A stretch of DNA of 64,000 bases from Endoryza foliicola (lineage in GTDB: Bacteria; Bacteroidota; Bacteroidia; Chitinophagales; Chitinophagaceae): positions 1,798,001 through 1,862,000 of the forward strand of contig OZ245715.1 of assembly GCA_965226965.1 (NCBI GenBank), written 5' to 3'. Each line of letters opens with the position of its first letter. The first letter of the stretch is position 1. Under the pieces are notes generated by a model. That model searched no databases. It was not told the DNA's origin and saw only the letters and a list, made by a program, of their open reading frames with translations. The position numbers were made by a program, and so were the translations under genes. Positions 16,975-25,023 of the stretch are shown in pieces.

Positions 16975-18504
16975 ATGGCTCCAGCAAAACGTACGGTTGA
17001 GATCATGGATACAACCCTCCGCGATGGCGAACAAACCAGCGGGGTTTCTTTCTCAGCCTCAGAAAAGTTAACGATCGCTCAACTTCTGCTTACAGAAGTG
17101 AAAGCCGATCGAATTGAAATTGCCTCTGCAAGGGTTAGTGAAGGCGAATTTGAAGCAGTAAAGAAAATTACCAAATGGGCGAAAGCCAATGGAATGATCA
17201 ACCGCGTAGAAGTGCTCACATTTGTAGATGGCGATGTTTCTATTAACTGGATGATCAAAGCCGGAGCCAAAGTGATGAATCTCCTCACCAAAGGATCGAT
17301 GAATCACCTCACCCATCAGTTGAAGAAAACTCCGGAGCAACACTTCAAAGAAATTGCAGAGGTCATTAAATTGGCAAAGAAGAAAGGAATTGACTGCAAC
17401 GTGTATTTGGAAGATTGGAGCAACGGTATGCGCCATTCTCCTGAATATGTGTATCAGTACCTTGATTTCATCACAAAGCAACCTGTAAAGCGTGTGATGC
17501 TTCCCGATACCTTGGGAGTACTTACACCCGGTGAAGTGTATCAGTATATCTCTGCAATCGTAAAAAAATATCCCAACACGCATTTCGATTTTCATGCTCA
17601 CAACGATTACGATTTGGGCACAGCAAATGTGTTGGAAGGTGTTCGCGCCGGTGCACATGGATTGCATTTAACCATCAATGGTATGGGCGAAAGAGCAGGC
17701 AATGCTCCTTTGGCTAGTGCCATCGCTGTATTGAATGATTTCATGCCCGAAGTACGCACCAATATTCCCGAAAAGAGTTTGTATTCGGTGAGTAAACTGG
17801 TAGAAACCTTCACGGGCTTCCGCATCCCTGCCAACAAACCGGTAGTGGGAGAGAACGTGTTTACTCAAACCGCCGGCATTCACGCCGATGGCGATAAGAA
17901 GAACCGCTTGTACTTCAGCGACCTGATGCCGGAGCGCTTCGGTCGTCAGCGTAAATACGCACTGGGAAAAACCAGCGGAAAAGCGAACATTGAAAACAAC
18001 CTGATGCAACTCGGTATTCAATTATCGGATGCCGATCTGAAAAAAGTGACGCAACGCATCATTGAATTGGGCGACAAAAAAGAAGTGGTTACCCAAGCCG
18101 ATCTTCCTTATATTATTTCGGATGTACTTGATAGTAAGACGATAGTTGAAAAAGTTCAGATCTCTAATTATGTACTAACGCATACCAAAAATCTTCATCC
18201 ATCGGTAACGGTTCAAGTTTCGATTCACGGAGAGAAGTTGGAAGAACATGCGCAAGGCGATGGTCAGTACGATGCGTTCATGAATGCGATCAAAAAGATC
18301 TACGCGAAAAAGAAAATAACCATGCCTACACTGGCAGATTATGCCGTACGCATTCCTCCGGGTGGTAAAACCGATGCCTTGTGCGAAACGGTGATTACTT
18401 GGAGTCATCATGGAAAAGAGTTTAAGACCCGAGGCCTCGATAGTGATCAAACTGTATCGGCCATTAAGGCAACGCAGAAAATGCTCAATCTAATAACTGA
18501 ATAA
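16975..18504 (+). CDS. cimA: (R)-citramalate synthase, Leptospira CimA type
   Basis: A 509-residue DRE-TIM enzyme that likely condenses pyruvate with acetyl-CoA to (R)-citramalate. The barrel starts TTLRDGEQTSG with Arg16 and Asp17. Metal ligands are Asp17 and the HAH pair (207/209). Residues that set pyruvate specificity in the structurally studied Leptospira interrogans CimA, Leu81, Leu104 and Tyr144, are present at the same numbers, as is Glu146. Long stretches also resemble that protein as I recall it (EIASARV, NLLTKGS, VYLEDWSNG, VRIPPGGKTDAL). A C-terminal LeuA-type regulatory domain (about 385-509) suggests allosteric feedback, by isoleucine in Leptospira. It could be labelled 2-isopropylmalate synthase by automatic annotation, but the pocket argues against that. 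It sits between leuD and leuB. Confidence 0.85.
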   Translation: MAPAKRTVEIMDTTLRDGEQTSGVSFSASEKLTIAQLLLTEVKADRIEIASARVSEGEFEAVKKITKWAKANGMINRVEVLTFVDGDVSINWMIKAGAKVMNLLTKGSMNHLTHQLKKTPEQHFKEIAEVIKLAKKKGIDCNVYLEDWSNGMRHSPEYVYQYLDFITKQPVKRVMLPDTLGVLTPGEVYQYISAIVKKYPNTHFDFHAHNDYDLGTANVLEGVRAGAHGLHLTINGMGERAGNAPLASAIAVLNDFMPEVRTNIPEKSLYSVSKLVETFTGFRIPANKPVVGENVFTQTAGIHADGDKKNRLYFSDLMPERFGRQRKYALGKTSGKANIENNLMQLGIQLSDADLKKVTQRIIELGDKKEVVTQADLPYIISDVLDSKTIVEKVQISNYVLTHTKNLHPSVTVQVSIHGEKLEEHAQGDGQYDAFMNAIKKIYAKKKITMPTLADYAVRIPPGGKTDALCETVITWSHHGKEFKTRGLDSDQTVSAIKATQKMLNLITE

Positions 18505-18526
18505 AGAACGTTTCAAAAATCTAGTA

Positions 18527-19600
18527 ATGGCAAAAAAGCACATTTTGGTGGTACCGGGAGATGGTATCGGACAGGAAGTAACTGCAGTTGGAAAAATCAT
18601 CTTAGATAAAATTGCTGCTAAATACGGTCACGAGTTTACTTATGATGAAGCCTTGATCGGCCACGTGGCCATCGAAGCAACCGGTAATCCACTGCCCGAT
18701 GAGAGCTTGGAGAAAATGCGTGCTTCTGATGCGGTGTTATTTGGCGCCGTAGGTCATCCAAAATACGATAACGACCCCAGTGCAAAAGTTCGTCCGGAAC
18801 AAGGATTGTTGAAAATGAGAAAAGAATTGGGATTGTATGCCAATCTTCGTCCAATTAAATTATTCGATGAATTGTTGGAAGCTTCTAGCATCAAACCTGA
18901 AATTTTACGTGGCGCCGATATTCTTTTCTTCCGTGAGTTAACCGGTGATATTTATTTTGGTGAGAAAGGAAGAAAGAACAATGGCGATACCGCTTATGAT
19001 ATTGCTGAATACAGTCGTTTTGAAGTAGAACGCATTGCGCGCAAGGCTTTCGAAGCTGCGCGCACCCGTCGCAAAAAATTATGTTCTGTAGACAAGGCAA
19101 ACGTAATTGAAACATCGCGCTTGTGGAGAGAAGTGATTCAGCAAGTGGCGAAAGAGTATCCGGATGTAGAAGTAGAACATCAATTTGTGGATGCTACTGC
19201 GATGTTGTTGATCAAAGATCCGCGTCGTTTCGATGTAGTAGTAACGGCAAACTTGTTTGGCGATATTTTGACCGATGAGGCTTCTCAAATTGCCGGTTCA
19301 ATGGGAATGTTAGCATCGGCCTCTATTGGTGATGGAACAGGTGTTTACGAACCCATTCACGGTTCTGCTCACGATATTACCGGTAAGGGTGTAGCCAATC
19401 CATTAGCTTCTATTTTGAGTGCTGCTTTGCTATTGGATATCTCTTTTGGAATGAAGGCAGAATCGAATGATATCATCAATGCGGTAGATGCGGTTTTGAA
19501 ACAAGGATTTAGAACCCGTGATATTGCAGACGCTAGTACGCCTGCCGATAAAATTCTCGGTACTGCTGCCATGGGAGAAAAAGTGGCGGCTGCTTTGTAA
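18527..19600 (+). CDS. leuB: 3-isopropylmalate dehydrogenase
   Basis: A 357-residue NAD-dependent decarboxylating dehydrogenase. It has the standard motifs: LVVPGDGIGQEV near 5, AVGHPKYD near 74, LRKELGLYANLRP-like KMRKELGLYANLRPIK near 91, RELTGDIYFGEKGR near 138, and the metal-binding ANLFGDILTDEASQIAGSMG near 240. EPIHGSAHDI near 276 is the NAD site. It completes both the leucine route and the citramalate route (3-methylmalate to 2-oxobutyrate). It lies 22 bp after cimA and is followed by a strong terminator, so it ends the operon. Confidence 0.97.
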   Translation: MAKKHILVVPGDGIGQEVTAVGKIILDKIAAKYGHEFTYDEALIGHVAIEATGNPLPDESLEKMRASDAVLFGAVGHPKYDNDPSAKVRPEQGLLKMRKELGLYANLRPIKLFDELLEASSIKPEILRGADILFFRELTGDIYFGEKGRKNNGDTAYDIAEYSRFEVERIARKAFEAARTRRKKLCSVDKANVIETSRLWREVIQQVAKEYPDVEVEHQFVDATAMLLIKDPRRFDVVVTANLFGDILTDEASQIAGSMGMLASASIGDGTGVYEPIHGSAHDITGKGVANPLASILSAALLLDISFGMKAESNDIINAVDAVLKQGFRTRDIADASTPADKILGTAAMGEKVAAAL

Positions 19601-19634
19601 ACCATTTGCAGAAATACTTGTAATTATATTTGAT

Positions 19635-19665
19635 GGCTGTGTTACATTTACACAGCCATTTTTTA
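19635..19665 (+). terminator. Rho-independent terminator of the leuCD-cimA-leuB operon
   Basis: GGCTGTGT and ACACAGCC form a perfect 8-bp stem with a 7-nt loop (19635-19657), followed by ATTTTTTATT. It begins 34 bp after the leuB stop. Confidence 0.92.
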
Positions 19666-19691
19666 TTGATTTTTCCAAAAACTTGAGAATT

Positions 19692-20735
19692 ATGTCGAAT
19701 ACGTTTGCTTATGCGGCTATGAGCCCCACCACGCCTCTAGTGCCTTACCAATTTGATAGAAGAGAAGTACGTCCTTCCGATGTTCAAATCGAAATTTTAT
19801 ACTGCGGTGTTTGTCACAGCGATATTCACCAAGCCCGCGACGAATGGGGCGGTTCCATTTACCCAATGGTACCCGGCCATGAAATTGTAGGAAAAGTAAC
19901 AGCCGTTGGATCCGCTGTAAAAGGCTTCAAAGTGGGCGACCTAGCCGCAGTTGGGGTAATGGTAGATAGCTGCCGCACTTGTAAGAACTGCCAAAAAGAA
20001 ATGGAACAATATTGTGTAGAGGGGATGACAGGAACCTATAATACCTATGAGCGTGATGGAAAAACCATTGCTCAAGGAGGTTATGCGTCTCAAATTGTAA
20101 CCGATGAACGCTATGTGTTTCATCTTTCAGAAAAATTAGACCTCGCCGGTGCTGCACCCTTGTTGTGTGCGGGTATCACTACCTATTCCCCTTTGCGTTT
20201 TGCGGGAGTGAAGAAAGGAACCAAAGTAGGAGTGATTGGATTGGGCGGATTGGGTCATATGGGTGTGAAATTCGCTGTTTCTTTTGGCGCAGAAGTGACT
20301 TTGATCAGTACCAGTCCTTCTAAAGCAAAAGATGCTGATCGTTTAGGCGCTCATAAGTTTTTGTTGTCAACTGATCCTGAGCAGATGAAGGCCCACGATA
20401 GTTATTTCGATGTATTGTTGAATACGGTTTCGGCTCCACATAACTACGAAAAGTACTTGAGTTTGTTGGATATGGAAGGTAGGATGATGATTGTTGGGTT
20501 ACCGGCAGAAGATCCCAAAGTAAGTCCATTTGCATTACTGAAGAATCGCAGAAGCATTACCGGATCAATGATTGGCGGCACCAAAGAAACCCAGGAAATG
20601 CTGGACTACTGTGCAGAGCACAATATCGTTGCCGATGTAGAAGTGATTGCAATGAAAGATATCAACGAAGCCTACGAGCGCATGATTAAAAATGATGTGA
20701 GGTATCGGTTTGTGATAGACCTGAAGAAGAATTAA
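19692..20735 (+). CDS. Zinc-dependent NAD(P) alcohol dehydrogenase, cinnamyl-alcohol/YahK-like
   Basis: A 347-residue medium-chain dehydrogenase/reductase. Catalytic zinc ligands appear in CGVCHSDIH (Cys near 37) and PGHEIVG (His near 61). The structural zinc knot is the four-Cys CRTCKNCQKEMEQYC near 94-108. The Rossmann motif is IGLGGLGHMGVKFA near 178. This layout fits the CAD/YahK group, which reduces a broad range of aldehydes with NADPH. The ATG at 19692 follows the leuB terminator and matches the family start; longer in-frame forms would run into leuB. Its last codons (KKN, stop) lie in an AT-rich intergenic repeat. Confidence 0.9.
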   Translation: MSNTFAYAAMSPTTPLVPYQFDRREVRPSDVQIEILYCGVCHSDIHQARDEWGGSIYPMVPGHEIVGKVTAVGSAVKGFKVGDLAAVGVMVDSCRTCKNCQKEMEQYCVEGMTGTYNTYERDGKTIAQGGYASQIVTDERYVFHLSEKLDLAGAAPLLCAGITTYSPLRFAGVKKGTKVGVIGLGGLGHMGVKFAVSFGAEVTLISTSPSKAKDADRLGAHKFLLSTDPEQMKAHDSYFDVLLNTVSAPHNYEKYLSLLDMEGRMMIVGLPAEDPKVSPFALLKNRRSITGSMIGGTKETQEMLDYCAEHNIVADVEVIAMKDINEAYERMIKNDVRYRFVIDLKKN

Positions 20736-20761
20736 TAGTTAAGAATTAATAATTAATAATT
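20733..20761 (+). repeat. AT-rich island module overlapping a stop codon
   Basis: The stop TAA of the dehydrogenase is the start of AATTAATAGTTAAGAATTAA-type sequence that matches the AT-rich module of the other islands. The CAGCCGG tail is absent. The remaining 337-bp gap to 21073 holds one terminator and a second inverted island module. Confidence 0.7.
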
Positions 20762-20909
20762 GAGATCGCGTGGAAATACAGGTTAACGCACTGCAATAAT
20801 CTTCCACATATGTTTGTTGTGAAGAGTTTGACTGGTTCATTTTTCACTTCTGTACAAATATGGATGATTGACTTTTAAAACGTTTATCTCTTTATAGTTG
20901 ATCAAAAAT

Positions 20910-20951
20910 AAAAGCGCGCAATCACTCACCTGTAGTTGATTGCGCGCTTTT
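20910..20951. terminator. Bidirectional terminator
   Basis: AAAAGCGCGCAATCA pairs perfectly with TGATTGCGCGCTTTT (15-bp arms, 12-nt loop). It has A-rich flanks on the left and T-rich ones on the right. It can end the dehydrogenase transcript from the left and the peroxidase transcript from the right. Confidence 0.88.
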
Positions 20952-21029
20952 GACTTTACAGACTATTTATCTTACATGGAGCAAAAGTAAATGCAGGATA
21001 GCAAATGCTTGAAAATTAGTATCTAATAT

Positions 21030-21076
21030 GCCCTCTTTGGGGGCTGCTCCATTATTAATTCTTAATTCTTAATTAA
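21030..21076 (-). repeat. Inverted AT-rich island module abutting the peroxidase stop
   Basis: On the minus strand the sequence reads AATTAATTAAGAATTAAGAA, then TTAATAATGGAGCAGCCCCC, and continues into a GCCCTC/GGGGGC hairpin. The first AATTAA supplies the last Asn codon and the stop of the peroxidase gene. Confidence 0.75.
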
Positions 21077-22125
21077 TTGCCCGGATCAGCAAAGTCTTTA
21101 TTATTCAAAAACGTAGAATCTGTAAGGGTTGCTAAGAACGCTTTTAAGCGCGTACGATCGGCATTGGTTACTTCCAGACCGGCATTTTTGGTATAGTGTG
21201 TAAATACTTCGTCAAGGGTATTGAAACGTCCATCGTGCATATAAGGTGCGGTATAGAGGATGTTTCGTAAGCTAGGTGTTTTGAATAAATACAGATCGTT
21301 GATATTGCGAGTGATTACAAATCTACCACTGTCTTTTGCATCAGTTGGAGGCAATCCATTGATGTGAAACTTATTGTCGGTAAACAAATGTCCTTTGTGA
21401 CAAGGGTCGCATTTCTTGATGAACACCACATAGCCTTCTTGCTCTGTAACAGTGAATTTTTCGCTGTTTTCATTGCGTTGTACGCGATCGAATTTAGAAT
21501 TATAGCTATTGGCGAAGGCCATGAACATTCCTAATGATTTCAAGATTTTCACCGAGTCTACCACATCGGTGCCATATGCTTTATAGAACATAGATTTGTA
21601 GGTGGCATCGTCTTTGATCTTTTTCACCACATTGGCAATGCTCTCATTCATTTCAAGAGGATTGTGAATTGGTGAAATCGGTTGATCATTGAGATGAGTA
21701 GCACGGCCGTCCCAGAAGAAATCGGCATTCCAAGCCACGTTCATAATTGTGGTGGAGTTACGGATTCCTACTTGCTTGCGTACACCCGGACTCAGTGCAA
21801 CACCGGGATCAGCAAAAGCGGCGCTGGCTTTATGACAAGATCCACAACTGATGGTATTATCGTCGGAAAGACGTTCATCGTAGAAGAGTTTTCTTCCCAA
21901 TGCAAATCCTTCTTTTGTGGGTTGTTCGGTGGTGAAATTGTAAGTGGGCTCCGGTAGGTTGATGGGTTTTACAAATACCATCGGAGTAGGGTTAAAGCTT
22001 CCTTCGCCGGATGTTTCTTTTTTGTTGCAAGCCATACCCATTCCAAGTATGCCGGCAAAGATTAGGGCGGTTAGGGTCAATCGAGAATGTAACAGCATCA
22101 TCAGTTTTTTACACAGGTTTCCCAT
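21073..22125 (-). CDS. Di-haem cytochrome c peroxidase (CcpA/MauG family), lipoprotein
   Basis: A 350-residue periplasmic protein. Near residue 33 a lipobox-like GMACNKK follows a hydrophobic stretch, so it is probably lipid-anchored. Two c-type haem sites are visible: CGSCHK near 96 and CDPCHKG near 243. FFWDGRATHLNDQP near 137 and a YMHDGRFNTLDEV segment near 293 are family hallmarks, and a Met-rich loop provides the axial ligand region. It likely reduces hydrogen peroxide with electrons from small cytochromes; an oxidase role of MauG type cannot be excluded. Alternative starts at 22101 or 22098 would give a more typical lipoprotein leader. Its C-terminal Asn and stop are formed by an intergenic repeat. 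Confidence 0.88.
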   Translation of the reverse strand: MGNLCKKLMMLLHSRLTLTALIFAGILGMGMACNKKETSGEGSFNPTPMVFVKPINLPEPTYNFTTEQPTKEGFALGRKLFYDERLSDDNTISCGSCHKASAAFADPGVALSPGVRKQVGIRNSTTIMNVAWNADFFWDGRATHLNDQPISPIHNPLEMNESIANVVKKIKDDATYKSMFYKAYGTDVVDSVKILKSLGMFMAFANSYNSKFDRVQRNENSEKFTVTEQEGYVVFIKKCDPCHKGHLFTDNKFHINGLPPTDAKDSGRFVITRNINDLYLFKTPSLRNILYTAPYMHDGRFNTLDEVFTHYTKNAGLEVTNADRTRLKAFLATLTDSTFLNNKDFADPGN

Positions 22126-22249
22126 GGGTTTTTCTTAAGATATTATAAATGAATGTTTTAGCCTCGAGAGCCTACAAACACATTTATAACAGTTGGATTG
22201 CTAAGGAAGTAACGCTGGAGAAGGGCAAAAGTGTACCAAAGGGGAGGGG

Positions 22250-22680
22250 GTAATTAAGAATTAAGAAGTAAGAATTAATAATGGAACAGCCCGGAGTAAT
22301 TAATAATTAATAAGTAATAATTAATAATGAAACAGCCGAAAACAGGAACGAGGATGAGAGGAGACGAGGAGGGAGGAAATACAGAGAAAGAACAGGGAGA
22401 GGAACAGGGGGAAGCAAACGAATGAGTAGGCTGGTTTTTCGAGGCCGTTGTGGGAAGGGAGAAGATATAGAGAAGGAAGAGGGGCACGAACAAGGGGAAT
22501 ATAGGAACGAGGATGAAGACTCTTTGCGACAACTTAGCGGGCTCCGCGCTCTTTGCGGTGAAGCCGCTTTGAATTTCAGAGGCTAATCTGTGAGAATCTG
22601 CATTAATTTGTGTTATCTGTGGTCAAAAAAAGCTAACACCTAAAACCTAATACACAGAACTCAACAACTCAAAACTTAAT
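22250..22680 (+). repeat. Full modular intergenic island, forward orientation
   Basis: Modules in order: AT-rich words ending TTAATAATGGAACAGCCCGG (22274-22293), and a second copy ending TTAATAATGAAACAGCCG (22321-22338). Purine-rich words with AGAAAGAACAGGGAGAGGAA come next (22339-22515). CTTTGCGACAACTTAGCGGG to TTTGCGGTGAAG follows (22522-22553), then GAGGCTAATCTGTG to GTTATCTGTGGTCAAAAAA (22579-22628). CTAACACCTAAAACCTAATA and CACAGAACTCAACAACTC end the island (22631-22680). The rest of the 634-bp gap (22126-22249) shows no gene. The island is read as intergenic because all frames are short and made of repeated words. Confidence 0.85.
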
Positions 22681-22698
22681 CGAAAGGTTTATAAACAA

Positions 22699-22732
22699 AA
22701 CCCTCTGCAGTCATCAACTGTTACAGAGGGTT
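22699..22732 (-). terminator. Rho-independent terminator of the aminotransferase gene
   Basis: AACCCTCTG and CAGAGGGTT form a 9-bp stem, extended by an inner AGT/ACT pairing. On the minus strand TTGTTTAT follows. It lies 28 bp beyond the aminotransferase stop. Confidence 0.85.
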
Positions 22733-22759
22733 CTGATATAAATTAGATCCTATTGTTTC

Positions 22760-23947
22760 TTATTTCCCGTACACCTTCAATGCTTCCTCCAACACATCCA
22801 TGGCTGCATTCAAATCAGTGGTGTTCAATACATAGGCCAATCTCACTTCATTCTTACCCAATCCGGGAGTTCCATAGAATCCGGAAGCAGGCGCCAACAT
22901 CACGGTTTGATTGTTATAAGAGAAAGATTCCAATAACCATTGGCAGAATTTATCACAATCATCAATCGGCAGCTTTGCCATGGCATAAAATGCTCCACCC
23001 GGGTTCGGACAAAACACGCCTGGCATCGCATTCAAACGCTTTACCAAGGTGTCTCTTCTTTTCTGGTATTCCGCTTTTGGTGCCTCAAAATAAGACTCCG
23101 GCAAATCAATTGCTGCTTCGCCCATTATTTGAGCCAATCCGGGAGGACTTAATCGTGCTTGCGCGAATTTCATCGCAGCATCGTACACCATCTTATTCTT
23201 TGTTACCAAAGCTCCCAATCTTGCTCCGCAAGCAGAATAGCGCTTAGAAATGGTATCCATTAATACTACATGGTTTTCCATTCCTTCCAAATGCATCGCG
23301 CTCACATATTCGCCGTCGTAGCAAAACTCACGGTATGCTTCGTCGCTGAACAAATACAAATCATGCTTTAGGCAAATGGTTTTCAAAGATTCCATTTCTG
23401 CTTTGCTGTACAAATAACCGGTAGGGTTATTAGGACTGCAAATGATGATGCCCTTTGTTTTGGGCGTAATTACTTTTTCAAAATCTTCAATGGGAGGAAG
23501 CGCGAAGCCTGTTTCAATGCTTGAAGTAATGGGAACAACTTTTACACCCGCAGCACATGCAAACCCATTGTAATTGGCATAGAAAGGCTCGGGTACAATT
23601 ACTTCATCACCCGGATTGAAACAGGTAAAGAATCCAAATTGAATGGCTTCTGAACCACCGGTAGTAATGATGATCTGATCGTAATTAACGTCGATGCCTA
23701 CCTTCTTATAGTATTGTGTCAATTTTCTTCTATACGATTCGTTGCCTGCACTGTGGCTATATTCCAACACTTTGATATCCGCGTTTCGAACGGCATCCAT
23801 AATTGCAGGAGGCGTTTCAATATCGGGCTGTCCAATGTTTAAATGGTATACTTTGATTCCCTTTTTTTTAGCTGTTTCAGCATACGGAACCAATTTACGA
23901 ATAGGCGAGGGCGGCATTTCGATCCCTCTGTTACTAATAGATAGCAT
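22760..23947 (-). CDS. PLP-dependent class I aminotransferase (aspartate aminotransferase fold)
   Basis: A 395-residue fold-type I aminotransferase. Visible are the N-terminal MPPSPIRKLVPYAETAKKKG, HLNIGQPDIETP near 35 (substrate gate), TTGGSEAIQFGF near 95, SPNNPTGYLYS near 168, and SDEAYREF near 203. The Schiff-base lysine is in DTISKRYSACGARLG near 231, and VRLAYVLN near 369 provides the carboxylate-binding Arg. The motif order fits the aspartate/aromatic aminotransferase group; the substrate is not fixed by sequence. The ATG at 23947 is preferred over a TTG six bases upstream. It lies 32 bp before kdsA, which is transcribed from the same strand on its upstream side. Confidence 0.9.
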   Translation of the reverse strand: MLSISNRGIEMPPSPIRKLVPYAETAKKKGIKVYHLNIGQPDIETPPAIMDAVRNADIKVLEYSHSAGNESYRRKLTQYYKKVGIDVNYDQIIITTGGSEAIQFGFFTCFNPGDEVIVPEPFYANYNGFACAAGVKVVPITSSIETGFALPPIEDFEKVITPKTKGIIICSPNNPTGYLYSKAEMESLKTICLKHDLYLFSDEAYREFCYDGEYVSAMHLEGMENHVVLMDTISKRYSACGARLGALVTKNKMVYDAAMKFAQARLSPPGLAQIMGEAAIDLPESYFEAPKAEYQKRRDTLVKRLNAMPGVFCPNPGGAFYAMAKLPIDDCDKFCQWLLESFSYNNQTVMLAPASGFYGTPGLGKNEVRLAYVLNTTDLNAAMDVLEEALKVYGK

Positions 23948-23979
23948 AAGCAAGAATTGAATGTTCTATGAAGCGCAGT

Positions 23980-24801
23980 TTAAATAACCGCGCGGCGGAT
24001 TTTTACTAATTGTTCTAATAAAGGTTCTAACAAGTCGAGTTGCAACATGTTGGCTCCATCACTCAAGGCCTTTGATGGATTCGGATGTGTTTCAATGAAC
24101 AAACCATCTGCACCGGTAGCGATCGCTGCTTTGGCAATGGTGCCAATTAACTGCGGGTTGCCACCGGTAACACCTGTAGTTTGGTTGGGCTGTTGCAAGG
24201 AATGCGTTACATCCATGATAACCGGAGTTCCATGCTCCTTCATCCAAGGAATATTTCTGTAGTCTACTACTAGATCTTGGTAACCAAAGGTAGTCCCACG
24301 TTCTGTGAGCATTACTTTCGGATTGCCGGCTTTTTGAATTTTCTCAACGGCGAATTTCATTGAAGGTCCGCTTAAGAATTGCCCCTTCTTCACATTTACA
24401 ATTTTGCCGGTAGCTGCTGCGGCTTGCAACAAATCGGTTTGGCGACACAAGAAAGCAGGGATTTGAAGAATGTCAATGTATTCAGCAGCAATCGCCGCTT
24501 CTTCATGAGCGTGGATATCGCTGGTAACGGGCAGATGGTACTTTTGACCAACTTTTTTCAATAATCCAAGTCCAGTATCATCGCCCAATCCGGTAAAAGA
24601 GCTCGCACTGGTTCTATTTGCCTTACGGTAAGAAGCTTTGAACACATAAGGAATACCCAAGTTTTTACAAGTAGTGGATACTTTATCAGCTACTTCCATT
24701 ACCAATTCTTCACTTTCCACCACACAAGGGCCGGCAATTAGGAAGAAGTTTGAAGGGTCGTACGACTGACCTTTGAACAGGTCGGTAAGAAATGTATTCA
24801 T
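23980..24801 (-). CDS. kdsA: 3-deoxy-8-phosphooctulonate synthase (KDO-8-phosphate synthase)
   Basis: A 273-residue TIM-barrel enzyme joining arabinose 5-phosphate and phosphoenolpyruvate into KDO-8-P for lipopolysaccharide. Hallmarks are FLIAGPCVVESEE near 20, FKASYRKANRTS near 57 (PEP/A5P binding), VTSDIHAHEEA near 99, LQIPAFLCRQTDLL near 119, TERGTTFGYQDLVVD near 171, and DVTHSLQQPNQ near 202. It ends with DGLFIETHPNPSKALSDG near 236. The start at 24801 matches the family. A perfect -7 box ends 5 bases before it, so the mRNA may be nearly leaderless. Confidence 0.96.
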   Translation of the reverse strand: MNTFLTDLFKGQSYDPSNFFLIAGPCVVESEELVMEVADKVSTTCKNLGIPYVFKASYRKANRTSASSFTGLGDDTGLGLLKKVGQKYHLPVTSDIHAHEEAAIAAEYIDILQIPAFLCRQTDLLQAAAATGKIVNVKKGQFLSGPSMKFAVEKIQKAGNPKVMLTERGTTFGYQDLVVDYRNIPWMKEHGTPVIMDVTHSLQQPNQTTGVTGGNPQLIGTIAKAAIATGADGLFIETHPNPSKALSDGANMLQLDLLEPLLEQLVKIRRAVI

Positions 24802-24805
24802 GCTG

Positions 24806-24813
24806 CAAAGATA
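24806..24813 (-). promoter_or_regulatory. -7 promoter box immediately before kdsA
   Basis: The minus strand reads TATCTTTG then CAGC and the ATG of kdsA. The match to TAnnTTTG is perfect, with four bases between box and start codon. Confidence 0.6.
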
Positions 24814-24996
24814 AGTAAGAAGGAGCGTACCTGCGAAATACGAGCCCATCCCTCTGTTCATTGTTTTTATGGGGAATTTTTGGGAGTATGGGCCTGGTTT
24901 AGTTATCGGCAAGCCTCTTGTAATCAATTTGATAGCAATAGTTTGGGCGTAGAGGTAAAAACAAGGGATGGATTTAGCAATTGCACCTTAATTCCT

Positions 24997-25004
24997 TATG
25001 TTTG
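24997..25004 (+). promoter_or_regulatory. -7 promoter box of the threonine dehydrogenase gene
   Basis: TATGTTTG matches TAnnTTTG exactly, 19 bp before the ATG at 25024. A TTG lies 16 bp upstream, so the -33 element is weak. Confidence 0.5.
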
Positions 25005-25023
25005 CGTTTCAGAATCGCTTGTT

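Noticed and set aside
16975..18504. Annotation as 2-isopropylmalate synthase (leuA)
   Set aside because: The substrate-pocket residues and overall sequence follow Leptospira citramalate synthase. Only an alignment and assay would settle it fully.
22275..22532. Reading frame on the minus strand in the island
   Set aside because: It lies entirely within repeated modules; equivalent frames appear in other islands.
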